Positions 1-13,000 of a stretch of DNA of 64,000 nucleotides are shown here, piece by piece. The translations under genes and the position numbers were made by a program. The notes below the pieces were generated by a model. That model was not told the origin of the DNA. It did not search any database and saw nothing but the letters and a program-made list of their open reading frames with translations. Numbering within the stretch: position 1 is the stretch's first letter; every line of letters starts with the position of its first letter. The DNA comes from Liquidambar formosana (lineage: Eukaryota; Streptophyta; Magnoliopsida; Saxifragales; Altingiaceae). The stretch is from assembly GCA_039720395.1 (NCBI GenBank), contig CM077827.1, positions 24,208,375 to 24,272,374 on the forward strand, given 5' to 3'.

Positions 1-1240
1 AAAATCAATAACTTGTAAGGGCAGACATACCTACCAGGACCTTTGTTCTAGAGATTCAGGTCGGGGGCGCATTTGAAAGAGCAATTGATCTGAGAAACTT
101 AACCCCCTTTTAACCTTAGCAGATGTCTTTTTTTCCAACTTAAGGACTGTCCTGAGAAGCAAGAGGAGTTTAAAGTCTTATACGGTTTTGAGGATGGGAA
201 GTTCAGCTTCCGCTGTGCTAACGCAGATGTCGATATAAATGAATTAGACTCTAAAAATGTCCTCCCTATTCCTATTGCTGCTATTATAGAGGGCGGAGTT
301 TGTGTACCTTTTTCTAACATCTTATCTAACTTCCTCATCTACTATAACCTTGTACCAACCCAACTAGGGTTAAATTCATTTAGGATCGTCTTTTAAAATC
401 TTCTCCATTATTCTCTTTATATCTGGGAGATCATGAACGCTTTCTATTATTTCCACCAAAACTCCTTTCCCTTCTCCATTCGAGAGACCTAGATCTGTTC
501 TAATACCTCTCGTTTCGGTGCATTCCCTCCTTAGAACCACCTCAACAATGAGATCTTCGGCCATCTTCTTTCCATCCTTGGAAATAACTAGAACGTCTAA
601 AATTGTGCTCAGGGACCTTCGGACTGACTCATTATACTATTTATCCCCCCTTCTTGAGTGCAGTTTCTCTGGTTCGGGGGAACGGTGTCTATCCTAATGT
701 CTGCTGCGGTGGTGGTAGCAAGAGAGCCTATTTCTGCGTGAACTTTCCTGATGGTGGGTGCGGCGAAGTGGGCTGATTTGGCTAGTTGCCTCGACAGCAA
801 CATTGACATCCCGATGAGCAAAAGTTCGTTGAAGATGGCAATACTAGGTTTGCTCTGTAGTTAGTTTAGCAAGTTGTGTTGTTTGAATTTCTAACTACAT
901 AGTGGCTATTAATTCCACCACCGTTACTGGATTAGGGTTGTTCGTCACAGCCATATTGAACACCGCTTTCAAGGTTGGTTGGTCATCAATGCTATGAAAT
1001 ACAATAGTCATCTTCGGCAAAATCTAATGTTGTTGGATAGAGAGGGGTTGACTGGTTCCCACCAGCAATACAAGAAGAACCACCAGTGAAGGTTGAGTTT
1101 CTGCATGCCTTCCATTATCCCCTCTAATGGTTTGATCTACACGGGTGAAATTTGTTTCAAATCTGGTTTGACCATAGGTGGACGGAGGTGGAGTGACCAT
1201 CCTATCGTGATGGTTCCCACAAACGCCGCTAAATTGTGTG
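1..1240 (-). mobile_element. Decayed Ty3/gypsy-like 5' end (PBS plus gag-region remnant)
   Basis: On the minus strand, positions 1233-1213 read like the plant Ty3/gypsy primer-binding motif of the TGGCGCC...TGTGGGAA type, degraded to TTTAGCGGCGTTTGTGGGAA. Downstream on that strand (toward position 1) lie short broken reading frames at 1260-1024, 821-609 and 564-376, separated by stops and frame changes, as expected for a decayed gag region. No protein domain can be named. The element would continue past the left edge of the window. The call rests on the PBS-like motif and the pattern of broken frames; it could equally be unrelated low-coding DNA. Confidence 0.3.
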
Positions 1241-2060
1241 GGTTTGAATCTAGACCTCAAACACTGTTGAAGGTACTGGAGCTAAATCTCACCTATGGAC
1301 CTGCATTCACAAACTATGGACCTGCATTCACAAGCTATGGACTTGTGTTCACAAGCTAGAAAACAATGTCAAAAGGATGGCCAAGGTGGGTTTGGCCAAT
1401 CCCTCTCCAATGCTAAAGTTAGAGGCTATTTTTTGGAGGTAGAGACAAGGAAGAAGAAGAAGAAGACTGTAGAAGAATTAGGATACTATAGCTTACCTCA
1501 TTTGGTTGCATCATATTCTATTTATACACACCTGTATAGACTGACCATAGCATGGTCAGATAACTGCCTTGGTTAGGTTAGATCTGACCATAGTTTATCA
1601 ATAACCGTCTGATCATGGTTTAGTAATCAGGGTTAGATAAGTAACTATGGTTTTGTGTAACTGCCCAGTCAGGGTTGACAGCTATATCTAGAGATTTGAA
1701 CTGTAGTGATGGTTTGGACTATAGTGCGAACCATATAACAGATATCTCGAGTTAAATAGGCAGTCCTGAGCTAGATGGTGACATGTCTTACCCTGGGTTG
1801 ATTATGCTGTATTATAGCCTCATGGCAATAATTCCAGCTTCGAGCTCTTTGCCCTGAACTGGATCTTCGGTTCAAGAATATTCCCACACAGATTCTATTT
1901 TTCAAAAGTTGTTTACTTTGATTAATTGGCATACATATTAAGTCACTTGGCATCATTTCATGTGAAATTTTGGAATAAACACATCAAAATAATTAAGGAA
2001 TATATAAACACAATCATGCTTGGTAAGGCTTTGAATTTCATAAATGCATGTTTATTGCTT
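1241..2060. other. Unassigned AT-rich DNA, possible LTR upstream of the PBS-like site
   Basis: No gene is seen. If the PBS-like site at 1213-1233 is real, this stretch would be the 5' LTR of that minus-strand element. It holds three near-identical tandem units of about 21 bp at 1292-1360 (CTATGGACCTGCATTCACAA and variants). Clear TG...CA LTR ends were not located. Confidence 0.25.
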
Positions 2061-2080
2061 TTAATAATCACAAATGTATA

Positions 2081-2210
2081 AAGGGAGGGTCAAGGGACCA
2101 CAACTATAAATTACAAAAGGAGGGTCAAGGGACCACAACCAAAAAGTGTGCAAGCATTGAGGATAGGGTCAAAGACCACAACCTGGAGGAGGGTCAAACG
2201 ACCACAACCT
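2081..2210. repeat. Four short direct repeats, consensus GGAGGGTCAAGGGACCACAAC
   Basis: Copies lie near 2081-2103, 2117-2140, 2161-2183 and 2186-2210. The core GGGTCAA..GACCACAAC recurs with small changes and irregular spacers. No function is evident. Such clustered short repeats are common in noncoding parts of retroelements. Confidence 0.6.
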
Positions 2211-3540
2211 CTAAATGTTAGTAGTTAGCAAGTTAGATTTTATTAATCATTTTGAATGGATTAATTAAAGTCCTTGTATTCCTCCAAGCATAGGGATATT
2301 TTATTAAGTCCTTGAACTCCATAGCATAGGGATTTGATTAACTTCAAGTTGATAATTTACTAACAAGGAAACAAAAAACAGTTAGTAAACAACAATATGT
2401 ATGTATATATGCATGATCCTAACCTTGCCAACTTTGATCTTGCTTAAGTATCAACTTGATTTTTTGGATATCTTTGAACTTCTATTTTACACATCACATA
2501 TTCAAACTCATATGCAATGAAAAGAAAGGAAAATGGGTGCTAGCATCCTTTTGGAAATGGTTTGCATGCAAAAGAGTGGTTTCGGGTCTTCTCCCCTCAA
2601 ACCTATTGCATTAGACCTTAATCCCTCCATGACGCATGTTAGGAAGTCTTGAGTGCATTCTTGGGTAAGAAGGAGAAGGGTTACATCACATCTTAAAGGC
2701 TGTAAGAATTGATATTATTATGCTAGGAATTGAAAAACTAAAATGATAAAAAGGATACTCACCTAGTGTGGATGATTTTTTACCTTTGCTTTAATTAGAG
2801 TGGAGGTAATTGCACTTTGTTTAGGCTTCAAAATCCTTCCTCGATGTGCTCCTTTGATGCTCCAAGTGTTGCTTGAATGAGGAAATGGATTGATGATGGT
2901 AATGCATGTGTATATGCATTAAGGTGTTTCTTGTGGATGAATTAGGGATGTAATCCTAATGTAATTGGAGTATGATGTGAGTAGAGATTTAGAGAGGGGA
3001 ATGGTAGCAATTTGGAGTGGGATTGAGAGTAGAGATGAATAGAGATTAGGCTATATTAAAGATGTATATGGAATGAATTAAAAATGTGGGTATTTATAGG
3101 GAAAAATGGAACTTTTAGGGGTAAAGTGGTAATTTAGAAGGGCATTTTGGATATTAGGGGGTATGGAAGGGAATTTGGAAAAGATTTAAGAAGGAAATTC
3201 CCTATTTGATGGGGGTAAAATGGACCAAAATGGTTAAAACGGCAATTTGCCTAAAAAAGAAGCTCACGGCTACATTATCGGTGTGACTGAATTTCTCCGC
3301 TGTAGCATGCTTGCAACTGCAAGGGAACACGCAGAGGTACAAATTAAGTCAACAAAAGTAGGCTATTCATGCCTACATTGTAGGCGTGAGCCCACTTTTT
3401 TGTCAAATTAACCATGATTCTTCATCATGGCCATGGAAACTTGTGATTCTCTGTTGGAGTGCCTCATCTAATGAGGTGGGGCCGATTTGGTGGGGTATGG
3501 CGGATGATTCGCCTTATTCCTTGATCGTCTGATCGTCCAG
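2211..3540. other. No gene recognised
   Basis: AT-rich sequence with stops in all frames. No transposon ends, RNA gene or coding domain was recognised. Confidence 0.5.
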
Positions 3541-4860
3541 TTTCAATTGATCTTCATTCTGATCGATTCTGACCATTGATCTTGAATGCGGATTGAAACT
3601 TAGGTTTCCCAAATTGGATTTGAGACAAAGTGTACAGAATAGGACTTTCAAAACTCAATCAAATGGTCCATGTGTGCATATGATGCTCATAAGGCTACTG
3701 ATTAGGGTTTCTTTGATCGTGGAGCTAGTGACATCCGATCTTTGATTGGATGGTCTCAAATTAATCTTAAGGGATTAAATTTGAAATCCAACGATTGGAT
3801 TTGTCATTGGAAAAGAGATTTTGAAAAATCAAGCCACCCAAAGTTTGATTTGGGTGGTGATTATTAAGGTTTCATTGATTGCAAGGCTTATGCCTTCCAA
3901 TCTTCAATCGAATGGTCCCAAATTGATCTTGGGAACTTGAATTTGAGATCCAATGGTTGGATTGTGTAAGGGATTTTGAGGAATCAAATCACCTAAAATT
4001 GCATTAGGGGGTATTGATTAGGGTTTTAGAGTTTCAATTCATGATTGGACTGTTGATTTCAAAAATAAAACTTCTTATATATGTTTTAGGAGTTCTATTG
4101 ATGAGCTAAAATGATTTGATCATGAATCAGGTGGAGAGATTTGAAAATTGGTTCATCTAGAGGCTAGGAGCCTGGGCTAGGGTTTTGAGGTCCCAGTCGA
4201 TGATCGAACCGTTGATCTCAGAGTTAGAGTGCTCTAAATGTGCTTTATGGATTTCATCGACAGATTGGAATGATTTGATCATGAATCAGATGGTTCGATT
4301 GAAAGATTGAGTCACCTAGAGTTGCTTTAGTGGCCAAATTAGGGTTTCCTAATCTCCAGGTTTGCAATCGCAATCGGAATCGGACCGTTGATCTTGATAT
4401 ATAAACGCCCTAAACGTGATATGTGAATATGAATGATGATCCAAAGGACTTTGACTGAAGATCACATGGTAAAGATCACGAATTAGGCCACTCAGAGTTG
4501 TTGGAGGACTCGATTAGGGTTTTAGAGTAGACCAATGGATGATCGAACTGTTGCATTTATCAATTGGATGCCCTAATCTTGAATCAGGGGTTTAGATAGT
4601 GGATCAAGAGGTTTTTCCTTTGAATCAGACGATGGGATTTGAAAATCAGTCCACCCAAAGTTGTCTTGCAAGAGCTAATTTTAGGGTTTTAGATGAGCCG
4701 AACCACGATCATGTGGTTGGATCTGATGATTAATTGAGATCTCTAAACTTGGTTAATTTAGAGGTTTGGATTGAGATGTGGTGGTATTTGACTGCCAATC
4801 AGACGACTGGATTCAAGGAATTAACATACCTAAAGTTGTGCTAGGCAATTGATTGTCACT
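3540..4860. repeat. Degenerate ~160-bp tandem repeat array
   Basis: A block containing (A)TTAGGGTTT recurs near 3700, 3862 (degenerate), 4016, 4178, 4336, 4513 and 4683, a spacing of about 154-177 bp. Each unit also carries a phrase close to GATCGAACCGTTGATC (for example near 4203, 4382 and 4543) and one close to TGAATCAGATGG. Units are well diverged, so the array is old. It has no coding capacity. It ends shortly before the LTR-like terminus at 5064 and may be internal repeat sequence of a noncoding retroelement. Confidence 0.5.
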
Positions 4861-4959
4861 TGAAGAGGTTCCTAACTTTGTGTCGGTCCCTTGATTTGGA
4901 GTTTTGGAAATTGAATTTGAGAAAATGTATCCCCTTGATTTGAGTAGGATTTTGTGAGC

Positions 4960-5064
4960 AAAGCTAGGTTTTATGCGTGTGCCAAGTGTGTCTACTAATC
5001 CTAATGTCTATGGGATTATTGCTTTTGTCCAAGTGGCGACCTGACAAAATTTCAAGTGTCTACA
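4960..5064 (-). mobile_element. LTR-like terminus with TGTAGACAC and GTCGCCAC motifs
   Basis: Read on the minus strand from 5064, the sequence begins TGTAGACACTTG and soon contains GGTCGCCACTTGGAC. Both motifs are typical of a widespread plant retroelement end. Related pieces occur at 34230-35844 (ending TGTCTACA on the plus strand) and at 45540-45770 (GAGTCGCCACCTGGACAAG). The other end of this element was not identified; it may include the repeat arrays to the left. Confidence 0.35.
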
Positions 5065-7635
5065 CCAATTAACACTTTAGATAAATTTAACTGGTTAGTT
5101 GTTCAAAAGATAGTGAGATGTTAAATTTATGATTTTTTGTTTCTTGATTTACATGTAAGTTTTAAAAACCATTGATCTAACATGTGGAATTAATTTTCAT
5201 CTCTTAGCCAAAAAGAAAATAAAATTTAGTGGAATTAATTTATAATGATTCACTAACCTAAATGGCCTAATCTAAGCCTACCCAATATTCCTATGGTTGC
5301 GCGTATAGGCTAAAAGCCCTAAATCGGAGGGAGCCCTATCAAGCTTTAATTATTTTGTGTGTGTGTGTGTGTGTTTATTTTATTTTATTTTATTTGGACA
5401 ATCAATAGAATTTTACTAATAGTCCTAAATTCTCCTAACACCAACAAATGGGTATCAATGCTTTTTTATAAATTTGAACCCGAAATCACTCGCTTAACAA
5501 GTGAGGAGAATACCACTAAACTATTATGCTATTGGCATTAATGTAGTTCAACCTAATCTACCATGCGTTCAACCTTTTCCTAGGATCTATGATACCTCGT
5601 TATGGACTCAAATATGCGAGATTTATCTCAAAAACCAAAATTTCATTATAATCCGCTGTAAGTAAAAGGATTTTGAAATTATTGTATAAATTTTGAAATT
5701 TATGCCAATATTTTCATCGAAAGAATGAAACCCAAGACTATTTGGTATAATACAATAATAATCGTAATATTGTTTTCTGAATGATAATTAATTTTTAATT
5801 TATGTATAAAATTCTAATGATACTTAATTATTTATTAATGTATTTTTAAATCAATGACTATCGATCACGCTAATTGTTTTTTCCAAAAAAAAAAAAAAAA
5901 AGGATATACAAGAATGAAAGGATATGTAAATCTAATCGGCGAGTCTCCCTCCACCCCAAAGCCAGAATATATGAAAAAAATGAAAGCGACCAGGACAATG
6001 AATTTGTATCCATGCGGCTGGTCCAATCTACTAATATGATCATACAAAACATGGAAGATGAAAACAACTGCTAACATTTTCTAATACCGGTTAGGATGAA
6101 TGGATACAAATTTTTAAATAAATTTTAACACTCATTTTATATCTCTATCTATCTATCTATCTATGTATGATTCATATTTTACAAAATTCACCATTGGATT
6201 AAATGATCTTCCAGTGTAGAACTTGCATGCCAAAAACCAGTCTACTAGAGCATTCTAACTTCTAAAAACATTTTGGCAATATCATGTCATTGGTTAGGCA
6301 CTTCAATACCCAAAAAAAAAAAATAATAATAATAAATAAATAAATAAAATAATTAGGCACTTGATGTTATTCCTTGGGCCCCATTATTCCTAATCTGTTT
6401 CCAACTACATTAATAAAGAATTAATCTGTTTCCAAAAAAAGGAAAAAAAAAAAAAAATTAGGATGGTTCGTACTATATTTTGCATGGTTAGAAGGTACTT
6501 TGGTAATATAAACTCGTAATCTAGCTCTGGCTGCTTTCTTATTTTCTTTGATTATGTTGATCAGTTGATCTTGGATTTTACTTCTTTATCTTTAGTATCA
6601 CGAATTTTGATAATCCCTATAATCCAGGGCTGCATTATAGAGTTGACATCTTTTTGAAACCACAAGCTTCATAAACATGACTGATTTTAGAATTTTGTCT
6701 CTCATTAAGTTAAAAACTGTGGGTACGGTGTAACTATTGGGCTGCGTTTGGTTCGAGGGAATGGAATGGAATGAGAGTGGGAATGGAATGAGAATAGAAT
6801 GTGAATGAGAATGGACACCATTTAACCATTATAGCACCAATAAAACAATAGCACACCTTTTAGCATACCATTGGAGATGCTCTAAGTGATCACATCATTT
6901 TAATATATACTAGTTATTGCACATGTGCGTTGCATATGGAATTTTTGTTAATAATAAAATGATTTAATTTTAAATAAATTTATATATGTGGTAATATGTT
7001 TTAAAGGATATGGTAATTCCTAGGCCATCATCAATAAATCAATTAATAACAGAGGGTGCAAGTAGAGTGAAAAAATGAAAATGAAGAAATGACTAATATC
7101 ACATCAATGGCATGATAGCTTAGTGACAATCTTCTCAGTTTTGTGTGTGACTAATATGAAGTTCAAGCTTGTAGAGGACAAATGAAACCCATTAATTATT
7201 ATTAGGGGGCTTCCATCAATTGGGAAAAATAAATTATTATTTTTTAAAAAAGCAATTAATACCACACTTCTTGCACTATAACAATCAAAATCGAAATTAA
7301 TAGTGGCAACAATAGAATCATCAATTATTAAAGATATCTACTTGACCTTAGTATTTGATCCATGTCATGTATAAAAGTTTGAAGACATTAGAAAAATATT
7401 TACTATGAATTACCAAAGTTTAATCCATGTATACACATCAAATGATCCTTTAAAAAATGTTGATCCCATCTTGATAAGTAACTTCGAAGAATTTTATAAC
7501 ATCTACCATCAATTTGCTACACAACACAATAAGAAAATCTAGAGTATCAAATCAAGGAGTAAACAAATGAAAATAAATAGAACCAAAATAAATGGAGAAC
7601 ATGATTTTTTTTTATTTTTTTTTTTTAGTTTTATA
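5065..7635. other. Intergenic DNA with SSRs; no gene
   Basis: Contains a short (GT)n run at 5356-5375, a poly-A run near 5885-5901, a TCTA microsatellite at about 6145-6165, and A-rich tracts near 6311-6350 and 6437-6457. At about 6740-6830 there is a GGGCTGCGTTTGGTTCG start followed by GGAATGGAATGAGAATG-type units. That resembles the end of a plant MITE, but no matching second end was found. Short open frames here run through low-complexity DNA and look fortuitous. Confidence 0.45.
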
Positions 7636-7637
7636 TA

Positions 7638-7898
7638 CTCCTTCCGTTTCATAATAAGTGTCCTACTTTCCCTTTTGGGATGTTTCAAAATAAGTGTCCC
7701 ATTTCAGAAGTCAATAGACCTTTTTTACTCATTTCCTAAAATACCCTTAAAAAGGTTTTCTCTCTTTTTCTAATGTTTTACAAACTTGAGGGCAAAATTG
7801 AAATTTCAAAATATATGCATTGATGTGAAAGCATTTAAAAGGGTTTCATTAAAAAGTATGTTTTTTCAAAGGGACACTTATTATGAAACGGAGGGAAG
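7638..7898. mobile_element. Stowaway-type MITE (Tc1/mariner), TA target duplication
   Basis: The left end CTCCTTCCGTTTCATAATAA and the inverted right end CTTCCCTCCGTTTCATAATA form terminal inverted repeats continuing through GTGTCC. The CTCC(T/C)TCCGT start is the Stowaway signature. TA dinucleotides flank both ends (7636-7637 and 7899-7900). At 261 bp and without coding capacity it fits a non-autonomous MITE. Confidence 0.85.
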
Positions 7899-8642
7899 TA
7901 ATAATTTTTATAAGCAGAAAAGGGCTAGAAGGTGGAGCAACCAATCACGCCTTAGATGGGCTCACAAAATTAATGAAGGAATCATAAGTAGGGCTCAAAT
8001 CGGTTGAATCATAGCTTGACTTCATCCCCACCAAGACTCAGAAAATGGAAGCTTTGAAATATTAATTGCAAACTATTTTATTAAAATATTTTGTTTTATC
8101 CTTTCTAAACAATGCCTAAATTCAAATCAAATAAAAAATATATAGGAAACCATAAAATCAAAACATATAATAAATTCAAAAAATAAATAAATAAACAAAA
8201 TCAACGAAAGAGAAAATTGATACCTTGTAATTTGTTGAATATGTGAAATATATAAATAGAAATATTGAGAAACAAAGAACTGATGCAAAGAACAATAACC
8301 TGAAGCAAAAAGCAGGTTCACAATATGTTGAAGTTCATTAGCTATTAGGGTCATCTCCATGTTGCTTGGAAAGGGCCCAAGTGGAGCCGCGAAGCATAGG
8401 GTAGGCGTAGGGTTGAGAGGCATTATGATCGATTACATTCAAAAAAGTGTTTAAGGGAAGGGTTTTACAATTAATAAACGTGTAGTTCTTTGAAAGGTAT
8501 CATGTATAGAAATTGAAGGGAAGGGTAAAAAAGTATTTAAGATTTAAAATAAGGGTGTAATGATCAATCAAAAGTTTTTCTAAGATACAAACTTTTATAA
8601 TATAATATGTAATATAATATATATATATCTATAGAGTATAGA

Positions 8643-8643
<1 letters not shown>

Positions 8644-8682
<39 letters not shown>
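8644..8682. repeat. (TA)n microsatellite
   Basis: Uninterrupted TA dinucleotide run of about 39 bp, preceded by shorter imperfect TA stretches from about 8600. Confidence 0.9.
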
Positions 8683-8684
<2 letters not shown>

Positions 8685-8723
8685 CGATCAATAACATTTC
8701 CTTAATAACGTGCTTTGCTTTTA

Positions 8724-8874
8724 GGGGGAATTTTAAATTGGTCGGGCTACAAGAAAATAATTACAGTTAGTAGTCATCCTTAGTTAAGTTAGTAGTCATT
8801 TACTAAGAAGTTAGTAGTAATTTTTATTGAACTAAAACTATTTTTCGATAGCCCGACCAGTCTAAAATTGCCCC
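8724..8874. mobile_element. Mutator-like MITE with perfect 9-bp target site duplication
   Basis: The ends form 26-bp inverted repeats matching at 23 positions: left GGGGGAATTTTAAATTGGTC, right (reverse complement) GGGGCAATTTTAGACTGGTC, both continuing GGGCTA. The flanks carry a perfect 9-bp direct repeat, TTGCTTTTA, at 8715-8723 and 8875-8883. A 9-bp duplication is the hallmark of the Mutator superfamily. The 151-bp element has no coding capacity. Confidence 0.8.
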
Positions 8875-8883
8875 TTGCTTTTA

Positions 8884-9927
8884 TCCCCCATGTTCAATAT
8901 TGATTTTGAATCTTCTCTCCTATTCTACAAGTCTATGCTTCATGAATCATGAGGGATAAATAAATAAATAAAATAAAATAAAAGAGAAAAGTAATAACAT
9001 TGAAGTGAGATTTGAGTCTCGAGACTATCATTTTTATGTGTATGTCACAATGCCCAGCCAAAGATTTGATAAAGGGTAATGTATTGATCGACTTAACTTG
9101 AGGGTTGACCCTAGCATGGGAGGGTTTCTTGAATATATTTAATCAATCAATGTCAAGTTGAGGAATTGATGGGGACATATGGCCTACTTAAATGCGTACT
9201 AATTTTTAAACTAATGTTAATCGCTAAGGTCAGTAACCTATTGGTCAAAGGCACTTCTCTCCGTGATTAGTCCCTTGGTTGTCAGCTTTGGGGATACACT
9301 GGGTCAAAAACCAAAAAAAAGGCACTTCTCTCCCTCTTGAATGAAGTGATTTTTATTTCGAGTGGTGGTAGAATAGGCTTATACATATGTGATGGTCTTG
9401 CTTGTTATCCAAAAAATTGTTAATTTCAAGGGGAAATTACTTCTTTCCTTGAGTGTACGCATCTTTCTAGACACAAGCATCTCCTCACGTAATTAGCATG
9501 TGAGAGGAGCTATGTGTTTGGTTATGTCTAGCACATGAAATAATTTATTGAATGCCTAGTATAGTTCTAATGGCTTTACCCGTGGGATAAAGCATAACAC
9601 TCTCAAGGTATCATCATCTATGTCCAAGAGATTATTTACAAAGTCTTGCTTTTTTTTCATTTTTTTTTTTTAAAAAAAATTTGGGACACTTGGGAGATTC
9701 GAGCACTAAAATGTACCCACATGCCAACTGCGTGCCTCTTGCGTGTGATAGAGATTATTTACGAGTTGCATCATATATCCATTCAGCTAAATAGATTAGC
9801 ATCTTGAAATGTTTTCTAAGGCATAATGAAGATGAAGAGCTTAATTAATGAGCCAAATTATTATAAAAATTAAATTAAATTAATAAGAGAAATTAAGGAC
9901 CTCATCTACTATATTTTCTTTTGTTTG

Positions 9928-9981
<54 letters not shown>

Positions 9982-12140
9982 GGTTCTTGGTCCCAAATGA
10001 AGGCCACTTCTCAATCATGTAGTCAACATCTAATAGATAAACATGAAGATTTTACCCTTAATTGATGGGAAATGACAGCCAGAAGGTCCAACACCGTCAA
10101 GAAAATGGGAATACCCTTCTAAAAGGCAATCTTGATCCATCATACAACTCTCAATGGCAATTGGCTAGCGTTAAGGCTTAGGGAAACCATAAAAGGGCAC
10201 TCCACCGCCTCTACATCCTTGATGACAAAGGGTACTTTTGTAAAACCATCCAAATCCGACAAGGAAAACTCTGGATTATGCCTCTTATAGGGGTTATTAG
10301 GACCAACATAGCATGGGGACCAACCCTATAAGTGGGCGACATGACCCGTCTGCGGGTCATCTAGCAATACTTCTTATTCAAACTCCTATATGACAAAGCC
10401 TTCATAATTTCCTCACAAAATTACACCTCTCATAACACCTTTGGAAGTTTAAACTCCTTCCCCATAGGCTGGCTCTCCACACACACAGCATGGATCAAGC
10501 TAAGCACCAAACTCCACACACTTTGAGTCTGTTCATCAAACCTCAGTTTCTAAAGAAAATAACTCAATTGCTACTATCAATTTCTCTGTTTTCCTCCCCC
10601 TTTTCCTACTCATATAGGCTTTCTTCTTACTCCATTCATTCAAATTCTACTTCTCCACATTCCTTTTTCAAATGTTCAGCAAAACTATTTACAGGAACTG
10701 CATATTCCTCCTATGCAATGGAATCTTAGTTTTCCTTGTGAGAAACTCTAGTCTCATCAGTTCTTCTCTAGTCTCTGTCCTCGTCTGATTATAGTCTCAT
10801 CATTCCTTCTCCCACTCTTGAATGGATGAGGTATTCATTTCAAGTCCTGATGAATGTAGTAAGATATTAATTCATGCTCTTACCTCTTAACCCAAATAAA
10901 AAATAATAACAATAATAATAAAAGGAAAAAGAAAGAAACTAACAGATACAAAATCTGTAAGGTGACAATGAACTACAGGAATTGTTGTAATTTCTTAAAC
11001 CTCAGGAGAGATGCCTGCAAGGCTACAACTGTCAAAAACCTCAGGTAAATTAAGTGTTTTTTCTCTCCCTAGTAAGTGAGATTTGCCCTTATGTTATAAT
11101 TCAGCAACTTACCCAAACACCACCAAGGCTGTATAAGGGTTTGCAGTTTGCACTAGATATACCAAAGTAAACCATTTGAATAGATCCATGCAAGCCAAAA
11201 ATAAAATAACAAATATTGGCTTCAAATATCAGAATGAACTTTGTGATTGCGATTGAAACAAAATCCAACAATATAGTAAGCCATCGGTCACAAACCACCT
11301 CCCACCTCTTCCCTCTCTCTAAAACAAACAACTAATGTTGAAAAAAAAAAGAAGGGGGGGGGGGGGGGGGGGGGGGGAGAAGACGAATAAATTGGGAAAA
11401 TCACAGACAAATATATCACACAAAAAAATTTGATCCTTTTCCTTTCAATATGAAAACAGCGGCACAATATTATATCACTAAAAGTACATCTCCCCTAATT
11501 ATTTTATCCCATAAAAGGAGAAAAAAAGATTTTTTTGCAGATCTATCTCTGGTGATCAGTTGTCAACTCAACCATCCATACCTTGGGGAAACCCGCAGTT
11601 GCATTTAGATTATTTATGAAGTTGAACAAAATATTTGATGACTTTGCTGACCCGAGTGAACCGAAAGAAGCCAACGAAACACCCTGCTAGATTGGTAAAT
11701 TTTAGAAAATATTTAAAGGGGAAGATGACATCAATAAAAGACTTTGCAAATTGCAGGTAAAAAGGACCAAACGAATTGTACAAGAAAAAGACAGCTGTTT
11801 CCATTATTAGCTCAGAACATAGTCTTGATGATTAATGTGGAAATAAAAAAAGGTAAACAAAACCTCCAAAAGCATCATAAAGAAATCAGTACATAGTATT
11901 ACAAAATATATTCTGGAATTTTCAAAAACCAAGTGATCATCTCTCACCAAAGGATGAATACTAATATTGCTATAGAGGTCATCTCATCATCTAATACAAT
12001 ACAAGCCCACAACAGAGAAAGAGAGAAGACATTTAGGTTCATCTGACTTTATATATACATATATGGAATATATACCCGCAACACCAAAAACCTTCAAAGA
12101 AGACTATTAGGCTCATCTAACTTAACATATATAATTTCCC
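8884..12140. other. Intergenic DNA; SSRs, no supported gene
   Basis: Contains a (CT)n microsatellite at 9931-9979, an A/T tract near 9650-9680 and a run of about 23 G near 11354-11377. A 79-codon frame at 10490-10729 has a hydrophobic stretch but matches no family I recognise. No transposon ends were identified. Confidence 0.45.
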
Positions 12141-12142
12141 AT

Positions 12143-12300
12143 TATGGGCCATTTCTGGTGCAATGGTAAATGTCTTGGGTGATCAAGTGTGAATGCACTG
12201 ATTTGAGTCTTCAAAAGCAACTACTTTGTAGAAGGTTGGAACTGTATCCAACTCACCTCTTCCAACACTGTATCCAACTCACCTCTTCCAAGACTGCTTT
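12143..12300 (+). mobile_element. SINE-like remnant (tRNA-type promoter boxes), tentative
   Basis: GGCCATTTCTGGTGCAATGG near 12146 resembles a pol III A box of plant SINEs. GATTTGAGTC about 50 bp later is a weak B-box match (GTTCRANYC type). A direct duplication of about 26 bp (CTGTATCCAACTCACCTCTT) follows at 12242-12294. There is no clear A-rich tail or target duplication, so this is only a candidate. Confidence 0.3.
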
Positions 12301-12640
12301 GGTATGAACAACACACTGGATAATGGTCTCTTCTTAATATAATTTCTCATGGAATATTTGGTTCATTTCATGGCATCCAACTAAACGATGCATCATGCCA
12401 ATTATTACAGGTCTTCCCATGGGTTGATGCACGTAGGGGCAGGTGGGGGCCACCACCACCACCCCTGCACAATTTTCTAATATAACAATTTTCTACATAA
12501 AAGTTTATGAAATTTCTAGATTTGCCCCCTATGAAAATTTGTTTTTCACCCTATACTGATTTATAATTACAAATTAGCCCCACCGGAGTGACCAAGTCAA
12601 CCCACTTCTTTTTTCTTTCTTTTATCTATATATATATATA

Positions 12641-13000
12641 TATTTTTTTTTATATTTTTTTTTTTATGATAGGCAACACAAAATTTTATTAAAAAAAAGC
12701 AAAAAAGAGTACAAGGAGGACGAGAAATCCTACAAGAAAAGAAAAGAGACAAAATAAAAGAATCAAAACTAACCCCACAAATAGGCCTCCAATTAGCGCT
12801 AAGAAACAAGGGTACTCCACAAAACTCCTTGACCACAGAAGCCCAAAAAAAAACATCACCCTATCCCATAAGAAACCAAGCTCCTCGAACCATCTTTGAA
12901 AATCCTTGCGTTCCTCTCTAACCAAACAACCCAAAAAATAGCAAGAACCGCAATTTTCCAAAGAACCACCCCTGTAAAACCCCACGCAAGACTACTTTCT
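12641..13000 (-). pseudogene. 3' end of a LINE (C-terminal ORF2 fragment, broken)
   Basis: On the minus strand, one frame encodes the tryptophan-rich tail typical of plant LINE ORF2 proteins (LWKIAVLAIFWVVWLERNAR around 12960-12900). A second frame continues with LGFLWDRV and a third with CGVPLFLSANWRP. At least two frameshifts therefore break the fragment. It ends in the LINE-type sequence GCCTATCAT plus an A-rich tail, seen as the T-rich run at 12641-12665. The RT and endonuclease regions are absent, as expected for a 5'-truncated insertion. Confidence 0.6.

Noticed and set aside
10490..10729. 79-codon plus-strand frame with a hydrophobic segment, possible small secreted peptide
   Set aside because: No recognised family motif, no clear signal cleavage context or conserved peptide, and a Ser/Phe/Tyr-rich composition that arises easily in pyrimidine-rich DNA.
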